Shown in pieces: positions 46,023-52,453 of a stretch of DNA of 64,000 nt. The notes beneath the pieces were generated by a model. It was given only the letters and a program-made list of their open reading frames with translations, was not told where the DNA came from and ran no database searches. The stretch lies in contig JADJAA010000001.1 in the NCBI GenBank assembly GCA_016704485.1, positions 1,736,001 through 1,800,000 on the forward strand, given 5' to 3'. The stretch is from Flavobacteriales bacterium. GTDB lineage: Bacteria; Bacteroidota; Bacteroidia; Flavobacteriales_F; PHOS-HE28. A program made the position numbers and the translations under genes. Each line of letters starts with the position of its first letter. Position 1 is the stretch's first letter.

Positions 46023-46058
46023 GTGGGAAGAGCGATCCAGATGGGTCGCTCTTCCCAC
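46023..46058 (+). terminator. Strong terminator after hcp2
   Basis: GTGGGAAGAGCGA (46023-46035) pairs with TCGCTCTTCCCAC (46046-46058). Three further inner pairs, one of them G-T, leave the four-base loop AGAT. Stem of 16 pairs; few Ts follow. Confidence 0.8.
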
Positions 46059-46140
46059 GTCCTTTATGCTTTGTACTAATGATCGTGTTCCCACAAGAGC
46101 CCAACGTGAGGGGTCCTATGGGACAAAGACCCTACCATTG

Positions 46141-46163
46141 GTGCAATGAGGTTGCACTCTTTT
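46141..46163 (+). terminator. Terminator-like hairpin directly before the next start codon
   Basis: GTGCAA (46141-46146), five-base loop, TTGCAC (46152-46157), then TCTTTT. The ATG of the next gene begins at 46165. It may be a weak terminator or a leader element that controls the downstream gene. Confidence 0.45.
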
Positions 46164-46164
46164 A

Positions 46165-46878
46165 ATGAGTAGTGATAGAATTGACATTGACTTGATTGAC
46201 ACTCCCCCACAGATCATGAGCTACATTGAAGAACAAACCAAACTAAGTTCCTGCCTTAAGCGATTGCAGAGCGCACCGGTGGCCGAGATATTGGCCGATC
46301 GGGAATTTCAATACTTCAACAAATGGCGCAACCGTTTCAGTGATCGCCAAACGCACAAACTGATCCAACTACCACCATATAACCCTGCAACTCCCAAATT
46401 CAAAGATGAGCTGGGTCGAATTTGGCATGAAGTAATAGATAGCTCCCAAATGCACAGCGATAAATGGAACTGGAACCCGTATACCATACTGGCAGATAAA
46501 GGCCAAAGTTTGCGTAACAGTGAGCGGAACAAAAAGCAGCGTACATGCCGTAAGTTCATTCGTGAAGCTGAATTGCCAGGATACGTGGGGGCAGAAACAG
46601 AAATGGTAATTGCACGCAATGGCAACCGTATGATAAGTGGAGACCGGATGGAGATCTTCCGATTTGCTTCCAGTGGTCAGCTGAGCAACCGCTCCCAACA
46701 TGGTGGAAATGTATCCAGCGATGGCTTGCACGCCAAATTTGATATTGCGCCTCGCCAAAAATTCGGTCATCAAGCCATTATGTGCTATCCGGCACCACCT
46801 GTGCGTATAGTCGACTTCGTTGACCTTCTGGATAGCAATGAGGTGGATCTGAAGAATATGTTCAAGAGTTATTTCTAA
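46165..46878 (+). CDS. Unknown protein between hcp2 and hcp3, candidate T6SS cargo
   Basis: A 237-residue soluble protein without signal peptide or membrane helix. The N-terminal third is helical (IMSYIEEQTKLSSCLKRLQS, EILADREFQYFNKWRNRF); the middle has WHEVIDSSQMHSDKWNWNPY; the end is rich in Gly, His, Cys and aromatic residues (RSQHGGNVSSDGLHAKFDIA, FGHQAIMCYPAPPVRIVDFV). No family recognised. It lies between two hcp genes, bounded by hairpins on both sides, a place where Hcp-dependent effectors or their adaptors occur. No separate immunity-sized gene follows it. Confidence 0.65.
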   Translation: MSSDRIDIDLIDTPPQIMSYIEEQTKLSSCLKRLQSAPVAEILADREFQYFNKWRNRFSDRQTHKLIQLPPYNPATPKFKDELGRIWHEVIDSSQMHSDKWNWNPYTILADKGQSLRNSERNKKQRTCRKFIREAELPGYVGAETEMVIARNGNRMISGDRMEIFRFASSGQLSNRSQHGGNVSSDGLHAKFDIAPRQKFGHQAIMCYPAPPVRIVDFVDLLDSNEVDLKNMFKSYF

Positions 46879-46903
46879 GAATGTTACAAAACAGTTCCAT
46901 AGT

Positions 46904-46930
46904 AAAGACCATCCTTACGGGTGGTTTTTT
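46904..46930 (+). terminator. Rho-independent terminator
   Basis: AAAGACCATCC-TTAC-GGGTGGTTTTTT: an 11-pair stem including G-T pairs, a four-base loop and a T6 run, 25 bases after the stop of the unknown gene. The rest of the gap up to hcp3 (46931-47195) shows no gene. Confidence 0.8.
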
Positions 46931-47195
46931 AATATGCAGTTTCCCAATTGCTTCAACCACGATCGTAAAGGCCAATGCCAGCGTTTTTAACCTTGGTGCG
47001 TAAAACTGAGACTTCGGAACTGCTTCAGCTTTCAACCTCAACCTTAACTCCGAACTCTCTACCAACACCACCTGCATTCAAGCATGTCGTTCATCCATCC
47101 AAACCCATCCTACATGTGTTGGGTCATCGCAACCGCTCACTACCCCAATATACTTGTATCATCAAACTAGAACATTCACTAAACCTTGAAACACC

Positions 47196-47585
47196 ATGGC
47201 ATTCAGAGCAGACCTTACCATTGACGGAAAAGAATACCGACTGATGCATTGCAGTTACGCCCTGCAACGTAGCAAGGACCCCACCGGCCGCGTATCATCG
47301 GAAGTGAAAGGTGGAACCATCAACTTCGAGATAGAAAGTACTGAGGATACCTCCTTGTGGGATCTGATGATAGCACAACACAAAAGTTCTGAAGGAAAGA
47401 TCGTGTTCAAGAAACGCGACGAAGATGCCAAGATGAAGGAACTTTCATTCAAGAATGCGTACGTGGTAGAGCTTAGTGAGAAATTTGACTCTGTAAGTGG
47501 CAACCCAATGACATTGAATTGCACTATTAGTGCACAGCAACTCACATTGGGCAGTGAAACGCTGGAGAATGAGTGGCCGGTATAG
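47196..47585 (+). CDS. tssD3: T6SS tube protein Hcp/TssD, paralogue 3
   Basis: A 129-residue TssD nearly colinear with paralogue 2: MAFRADLTIDGKEYRLMHCS, VSSEVKGGTINFEIESTEDT, KIVFKKRDEDAKMKELSFKN, PMTLNCTISAQQLTLGSETL, ENEWPV. The two share the DNA ACACCATGGCATTCAGAGCA around the start, evidence of duplication. Differences cluster at a few exposed or lumen positions (for example QFKSVDG versus QHKSSEG), as expected if each tube prefers different cargo. A strong hairpin terminator follows 13 bases after the stop. Confidence 0.92.
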   Translation: MAFRADLTIDGKEYRLMHCSYALQRSKDPTGRVSSEVKGGTINFEIESTEDTSLWDLMIAQHKSSEGKIVFKKRDEDAKMKELSFKNAYVVELSEKFDSVSGNPMTLNCTISAQQLTLGSETLENEWPV

Positions 47586-47597
47586 TGGGATCAGATA

Positions 47598-47631
47598 GAA
47601 ATGCAGGCTAGTTGGAACTGGCCTGCATTTC
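47598..47631 (+). terminator. Strong terminator after hcp3
   Basis: GAAATGCAGGC (47598-47608) pairs exactly with GCCTGCATTTC (47621-47631), and the inner AGTT/AACT extends the stem. The IS target site lies three bases downstream. Confidence 0.75.
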
Positions 47632-47633
47632 AC

Positions 47634-47662
47634 ATTTCTAAATCACTGCCGTCCGGAACAAT
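47634..47662. repeat. IS left end: target duplication plus inverted repeat
   Basis: ATTTCTAAAT (47634-47643) is the target duplication, repeated at 49060-49069. The terminal inverted repeat CACTGCCGTCCGGAACAAT follows (47644-47662). Alternative boundaries (longer repeat, shorter duplication) fit equally at the base level, but 10 bp suits the IS4 family. Confidence 0.85.
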
Positions 47663-48954
47663 CCTAGCTCGGCAGATTGACGTTCTGGAAGACCTGGTTT
47701 TGTTGAACTGGTCTGCTGGACACTAAAGTTAGGGTGGTCCGAAGTTAAAAACGTAAGTTGTTGAGTTGGTGGCGATCCGAAAAGTGTAGGATCATCAGGG
47801 CTCAGCAACAATTCCTTTAGATCCACATAACGCATTAAATGCAATCGCACTAGGCCCACCATCGTTGAATATGCTGGCTGGATCTTGAAGGAGAATAATT
47901 TGCGCTTGATCGTTACCAATAGATCCGCGATCAAGGCGCACCAGATCTGGATCCGGATCGCGTTCTCATTGTCACCTAGGAAGTCGGTAAACTTCAGGTT
48001 CTGCTTGAGACGCTTGAATAGTATCTCAATTTGCCACCGCTGTTTATAGGCTTGGGCTACGTTCACCGGTCCCATTTTACCCATGTTGGTAATGAATTGC
48101 AAGGTGCGTTTGAAGGTCTGGTCGTAGTAGGTTATCAAGCGCAACAGTATAGGGTTGAGTTCGCCTTCGTGGCCCAGCAGAACCCATTGGTCTTTGAGTA
48201 CTCCAGCCTTCTTGGCGCTTGCGCTTACCGTGCGATCGCGAAGTATTTGCACCGTGCTTCGCAGGTTTAGGCGCGTAACAAAATGCACCCCGGTCTTACC
48301 CCAGTGCCTATACAAAGGGTAGTTCATGTACGCCTTGTCGAACACCAATATGGTTCCCTTGGCCATGTTCTTGAACTCAGGCATGAACTGCTTGTCGTTG
48401 GTGGCCGCTTTGGTAATCCGAATCAGAGATGGCACTTCTTCAGTAAGGTGCATACCCATGTGGACCTTCACCCCGCCCTTGCGTTTTCCGTCGGCAGGAG
48501 TGCGCCCACAAGCCTTCATGATCTCTTTGAAAAGTGTAATTGTGGTTGAGTCTACCAAGAACAAATTACGTAGCCAACGTTCGTTCTTTGGCAAACTGCT
48601 GTCCGATAAATAGTGTCTATATCGGCGGTATATGTCCGCAAAAACCCTAGCGAACAACTCTGGTGGCCGCTTCTTATTCGCATCGCTTACGGTGCTGCGT
48701 TTGGGCAGGTGAGTAAACCCCAAGTGTTTCAGACCTTCGCTATAACCCGCTAAACCACTGGTGAGTTCGCGAAGCCCTGAAGTTCTTTGCAACACGGCAA
48801 AAATCATAGACCCCATCAAGGTCCATGTATTGAGCTTCTTTACAGCGAAGTCTGCACCGGTTTCAACTACCGCATTATGGAAGTCTTTTCGGTTGATAAG
48901 CGATAACAGCTGTCCGTAAACCGGAGTTCCAGCCTTTGCCTTAATTTTGCCCAT
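47638..48954 (-). CDS. IS4-family transposase
   Basis: A 438-residue DDE transposase. N-terminal helical domain with VYGQLLSLINRKDFHNAVVE. Catalytic landmarks: first Asp in FLVDSTTITLF, second Asp in ILVFDKAYMNYPLY, and the Glu in YKQRWQIEILFKRLKQNLKF, which is the Y-R-E-K signature of IS4. I use the ATG at 48954 (MGKIKAKAG), not the longer frame start at 48990. The stop codon TAG lies outside the inverted repeat and is formed by the target duplication, so the protein end depends on the insertion site. Confidence 0.93.
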   Translation of the reverse strand: MGKIKAKAGTPVYGQLLSLINRKDFHNAVVETGADFAVKKLNTWTLMGSMIFAVLQRTSGLRELTSGLAGYSEGLKHLGFTHLPKRSTVSDANKKRPPELFARVFADIYRRYRHYLSDSSLPKNERWLRNLFLVDSTTITLFKEIMKACGRTPADGKRKGGVKVHMGMHLTEEVPSLIRITKAATNDKQFMPEFKNMAKGTILVFDKAYMNYPLYRHWGKTGVHFVTRLNLRSTVQILRDRTVSASAKKAGVLKDQWVLLGHEGELNPILLRLITYYDQTFKRTLQFITNMGKMGPVNVAQAYKQRWQIEILFKRLKQNLKFTDFLGDNENAIRIQIWCALIADLLVTIKRKLFSFKIQPAYSTMVGLVRLHLMRYVDLKELLLSPDDPTLFGSPPTQQLTFLTSDHPNFSVQQTSSTKPGLPERQSAELGLFRTAVI

Positions 48955-49059
48955 GGTACCATTAATTATGGAAAGGGATCCGCGACGCAATCAGGGGTCC
49001 CTTTCCTATTTTAGCAGTGCAAAATTATCCGGTCCGTTCTATTGTTCCGGACGGCAGTG
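47644..49059 (-). mobile_element. IS4-family insertion sequence, 1416 bp, complete
   Basis: Two exact 19-bp terminal inverted repeats (47644-47662 and 49041-49059), one transposase gene on the minus strand, and a 10-bp direct repeat on both sides. The intact ends, matched duplication and uninterrupted transposase point to a recent insertion. It landed in the gap between the hcp3 terminator and the candidate effector at 49120, without breaking a visible gene, but it puts about 1.4 kb between two parts of the T6SS locus. Confidence 0.92.
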
Positions 49060-49069
49060 ATTTCTAAAT
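49041..49069. repeat. IS right end: inverted repeat plus target duplication
   Basis: ATTGTTCCGGACGGCAGTG (49041-49059) is the exact complement of the left repeat. ATTTCTAAAT (49060-49069) repeats the left-flank target bases. Confidence 0.85.
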
Positions 49070-49119
49070 GATCATTCTTGAACTGAGCATTATATTAACC
49101 TAGTAAAAACCAACGCCCA

Positions 49120-49641
49120 ATGAGTTCCTATCACTACCGCAATCATAGGCTGCCTGACAATGAACGAAGCACATTCAGAAATGGACTGGCGCAACGCATG
49201 GTCGTTTCACCTGGCGTTGAGTTGTACCGTGTGATCACGCCCCTTGATCAATTTGGGAATGGCAACCATATTTTTGGTAAGTATTGGTTTACCCATAAAG
49301 CATTGACCCAACTTCGGAGCCTTATGCAGGTCAACGGCTGTACGTTCGAGGAAGCCGCAAGAGCCAAACTAGCTGTGAATGAAGTATGGAACCCGAAGAT
49401 GAGCCACTTATGCAAGATCAGAATGCAACGTCTGGCTTTTGTTTGGAAAGGCGGCGCTAGGTACCAACACAAAGCGAACACACAAAAGAAGGTGGCTTAC
49501 ATCGGGGATGCAGAGCAGATCTACATTCCACATATATCGATCGCCAAGGCCAACGACCAAGGTGATCGTCCGTTGAGCGAACTCGCTACGTTGATCTATA
49601 ACAGACCTTTGGAGGAGGTCATTCGAAATGGTGGTTGGTGA
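49120..49641 (+). CDS. Candidate T6SS effector, possibly ADP-ribosyltransferase-like
   Basis: A 173-residue soluble basic protein with no signal peptide. Three spaced elements recall small ADP-ribosyltransferase toxins: an Arg after a strand (VELYRVITP, Arg37), an aromatic-Thr strand (FGKYWFTHKAL, 55-58) and a late strand with Glu then IYIP (GDAEQIYIPHIS, Glu132). Between them are WNPKMSHLCKIRM and FVWKGGARYQ. This is pattern resemblance only; the spacing is plausible but no family could be assigned with confidence. It lies inside the T6SS locus directly after the IS. No obvious immunity gene follows; the next confident gene is the M23 lipoprotein at 49780. Confidence 0.5.
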   Translation: MSSYHYRNHRLPDNERSTFRNGLAQRMVVSPGVELYRVITPLDQFGNGNHIFGKYWFTHKALTQLRSLMQVNGCTFEEAARAKLAVNEVWNPKMSHLCKIRMQRLAFVWKGGARYQHKANTQKKVAYIGDAEQIYIPHISIAKANDQGDRPLSELATLIYNRPLEEVIRNGGW

Positions 49642-49779
49642 TCCGATCGAATTACAAGCTATGTATGGTCTCTGTTCCGATGTACAAGAAAGTAAGTTAC
49701 ACGGTTTGTCGGCTCGAAAAGCATGAGACACATGCGGGAAGCGTTCCACACACTCCTTTCCTTGCACTAAATTGCGCCA

Positions 49780-50427
49780 ATGTGCTCGCATACATCGGCA
49801 AGGTCACTCCACATACTGCTACAGACGTTGTTAATGGTGTCCATTCTTTTCATGACGGCCGGCTGCGAGCAAAAGCCCAAGGAGGTAAAAACAGTGGTGG
49901 AGCGTAAACCCTGCTCTGGTGATCCCTGCTTCAACCCAGCTCTTGCAATGCAGAACGGTTCTGGAATGAATGGTGCTCGTTTTGGTAAGGTGCGTGATGG
50001 CGGAGCCCGACAACATGATGGAATTGACCTGCAAATGGATATGGGGACATCGCTTTTCGCAATGTACGACGGTTACGTTGTGGAAGCTGGTAAACGCTCA
50101 GGTTACGGTAACTGCCTTGTTTATCTTACCAAGTTCCACGGCCAGCCTATTTATATTATGTACGCTCATCTGCGTTCCATTAGTGTAGCAGTAGGTGACG
50201 TAATTAAAGCAGGTGATCTAATTGCCTTGTCCGGAAACACCGGTAATTTAGAGGTAGCGATTTACCAAGGGAGTGTAAAAGCGCACATGCACTTGGAGGT
50301 GCGAGAATTTGAGATCGACAAAACGTTTTCGGCCAGTGCTCGTCTGAACCCGGAGGACTTTATGGGTACGGAATTTGGCGCCAGTGGAAGACCCGTTTAC
50401 GACCGCGATTGTCATCATGCCTTTTAG
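49780..50427 (+). CDS. M23-family (LytM-like) metallopeptidase lipoprotein
   Basis: A 215-residue protein. The lipoprotein signal ends LFMTAGC (Cys29). The M23 domain (about 55-200) has all zinc and catalytic residues: His79 and Asp83 in RQHDGIDL, His130 in YAHL, His169 and His171 in KAHMHLEVRE. YGNCLVYLTKF and VGDVIKAGDLIALSGNTGN are standard M23 strands. It should cut peptidoglycan cross-links or process the wall. As a lipoprotein it is exported by Sec, so it is more likely to open the cell's own wall for the T6SS envelope complex than to be an injected effector; an M23 effector would normally lack this signal. A cell-wall job unrelated to T6SS is possible. Confidence 0.85.
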   Translation: MCSHTSARSLHILLQTLLMVSILFMTAGCEQKPKEVKTVVERKPCSGDPCFNPALAMQNGSGMNGARFGKVRDGGARQHDGIDLQMDMGTSLFAMYDGYVVEAGKRSGYGNCLVYLTKFHGQPIYIMYAHLRSISVAVGDVIKAGDLIALSGNTGNLEVAIYQGSVKAHMHLEVREFEIDKTFSASARLNPEDFMGTEFGASGRPVYDRDCHHAF

Positions 50428-50630
50428 TGGTATTCCTGATCATGTCCTTGATGCAGCAATGTCACCTGATCCGCGCCTTGGTTATAGCTTCTGGTCCTAG
50501 GTAAAGAAAGTATAGAGAATGAGAGGCTTCATAATTACCCAGCCGCCCACGATCGTTCTTTATGTGATGAAGCATTTTGGTATTCACATGTCCATGTTAT
50601 ATTCGTCGAAGGATTATTTTAACCCGTAGC

Positions 50631-50661
50631 TTGTTTGTAGAAGCTGAACGCTTTATCATTG
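50631..50661 (+). promoter_or_regulatory. Candidate promoter of the envelope operon
   Basis: TTG (50631-50633), exactly 20 bases, then TATCATTG (50654-50661), one mismatch from TAnnTTTG, 22 bases before the tssO ATG. The 256-base gap upstream supports a new transcript starting here. Confidence 0.45.
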
Positions 50662-50683
50662 TTGTAACCTTAATACACCTTAA

Positions 50684-51232
50684 ATGGAACCGTTGAATAA
50701 GAAGGAACGTCAAGTGAATATTGGGATCTTCGTGCTTATCCTATTACTCACTTTGCTGCCCATCTGTGCTGGTGTATATCTGTTCGCTCGCACGGATGCC
50801 CACGAGAATGAATTGTTGCGCACCAAGGTGGGGGCGATGAAAGTCTATGAAGAAGAAGAAGGGAACATCGCGCAGATGCAACAGGAAATCACGTTAAAGG
50901 TAAAGGCCGTGATCGAAGAGCTCAACAAAGTGAGCCCTTCCAAGGATATGTCCGGTGAATTGGCCGATCAGATCTATAGCCTCCCAACAAGTTTGAAAGA
51001 TCAATTGACGTATCTGAACCGAAACGTAGTGGGGCAGGAAAAGAAGAAGGATACTGCTTTGATGATCGAAATGTGCATCGCATTGCAATTGTACAATGAG
51101 GGATATAAGAACCTATATGATGAAAAGGATCAAATGCTGCGTACAATGAATGATATGCAGGACGATATTACCCGCATTAAGAACGTCGCCATACAGTACA
51201 ATGTGCCACCTAGTGAACTGGTCGTCCGATGA
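50684..51232 (+). CDS. tssO: T6SS subtype iii membrane protein TssO
   Basis: A 182-residue bitopic protein: a basic N-terminus (KKERQ), one transmembrane helix (about 13-34), then a long helical, coiled-coil-prone periplasmic part (about 38-175). Size, topology and position match TssO of Bacteroidota T6SS. It is thought to build part of the trans-envelope complex with TssN, TssP, TssQ and TssR. It overlaps the next gene by four bases. Confidence 0.8.
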   Translation: MEPLNKKERQVNIGIFVLILLLTLLPICAGVYLFARTDAHENELLRTKVGAMKVYEEEEGNIAQMQQEITLKVKAVIEELNKVSPSKDMSGELADQIYSLPTSLKDQLTYLNRNVVGQEKKKDTALMIEMCIALQLYNEGYKNLYDEKDQMLRTMNDMQDDITRIKNVAIQYNVPPSELVVR

Positions 51233-52413
51233 AGAGACCGGTCATATTCAGCTTACTGGCCGTGTTCAGCTTCGGTGTCATGTTCATGCTAATGGCATCA
51301 ACACATTACGAAACACTGCCTATCGAATTCCGTAATGCTCAGGATTCGCTGGTTGTGGATACTGTGTTCTGTATTGGTGAAAAATTCCGGGTTTCACCTC
51401 CACAAGAGGCTACTTCCAAAAATGACGAGATAAAGTGGAGAATGGATAATTCGCTGTCTGAAATTGAGCCCGTCCGCGAATTCTCACACCTTGCCGAGGG
51501 TGTGCATAGGCTGGATATGTTGATCAATGGAAGATATAGGGGCACAAGGACCATTACCGTGAAGCAATGCAACGCGGTGATACACATGCCAAGTAGAATG
51601 GAATTGAATGTTGAAGCCACCTTCAGCGATAAGACCAACAACGCACGCTCGCGCCACTGGTACATCAACGATGAGGATGTAACGGTGGATAGCAGCGCGA
51701 CCGAACTCACTTACCAGTTCACCAAAGCCGGTGACTACAAGGTGGATGTGCGCGTAATAACCAATGACGGGGATACCTTGCCGATGTACAGTAACGAAAT
51801 GGCCGTGTACCCACCACAGAAGAAAGTAGAAAGAAGAGAACCCGTATTGCCACCTACTAAAAAGGAACCCAAGGTTGAAAAAAAGAACGAGATAAAACCG
51901 TCGGTACCACCCCCTAGCCCCTTGATAAGCAACGGATTCCTGAACAAGGCCAGCTACGAATTCAGTGAAACGTATCTGGTAAGCTACGTAGATGGCGTAG
52001 AGGAAAGTTGTTATGACTACAATGGTGAACGCAGAACGCTGAACTTGAAAGACCTGAAAAAAGATGTTTGCCTAAGCAAAATTTGGGTAGTGCCGGACCC
52101 TAATCTGAAAGGTAATAAATTACTTGTACGCATTAAGAATGCGAAGAGCGACTACCAATGGGTGCAGAATGTATTTCCAGTGCAAGGTGGGTTTTCTGAT
52201 GGTCCTCGATACGTAAGCGTAACCACACTGGGTTGTGCGCTATTGAAAGGAGAATCGTACATAATTACGGTACAGTCTGCAGATGAACAAAGCCGCTTCG
52301 CCGACATGAGCTATGATAATGATTGCCTAGGAGTTATTGACATAGGTGACTTAATGGGTGGCTTGGATTTTGTCGAAAAGACCAAGATCGTGAAACTTGA
52401 ATTCAAGTATTGA
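51229..52413 (+). CDS. T6SS envelope protein, TssP-like (PKD-type domain)
   Basis: A 394-residue protein with an N-terminal membrane or signal-anchor helix (about 4-23, MKRPVIFSLLAVFSFGVMF). A PKD-like fold follows (about 110-190: HWYINDEDVTVDSSATELTY, FTKAGDYKVDVRVITNDGD), then a Pro/Lys-rich linker (about 195-230, PPTKKEPKVEKKNEIKPSVP) and a C-terminal beta-domain with several Cys (about 235-394). Position after TssO and the PKD-type domain match TssP of T6SS-iii. The linker may span peptidoglycan. The ATG overlaps the tssO stop. Assignment to TssP is by context and architecture. Confidence 0.6.
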   Translation: MKRPVIFSLLAVFSFGVMFMLMASTHYETLPIEFRNAQDSLVVDTVFCIGEKFRVSPPQEATSKNDEIKWRMDNSLSEIEPVREFSHLAEGVHRLDMLINGRYRGTRTITVKQCNAVIHMPSRMELNVEATFSDKTNNARSRHWYINDEDVTVDSSATELTYQFTKAGDYKVDVRVITNDGDTLPMYSNEMAVYPPQKKVERREPVLPPTKKEPKVEKKNEIKPSVPPPSPLISNGFLNKASYEFSETYLVSYVDGVEESCYDYNGERRTLNLKDLKKDVCLSKIWVVPDPNLKGNKLLVRIKNAKSDYQWVQNVFPVQGGFSDGPRYVSVTTLGCALLKGESYIITVQSADEQSRFADMSYDNDCLGVIDIGDLMGGLDFVEKTKIVKLEFKY

Positions 52414-52453
52414 TACCACTATTATTATGCCATTCATATCAGAGCTTCAGAAT

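Noticed and set aside
49635..49907. 90-residue ORF between the 173-residue protein and the M23 gene as an immunity gene
   Set aside because: More than half overlaps the M23 lipoprotein gene in another frame, and the composition is not protein-like.
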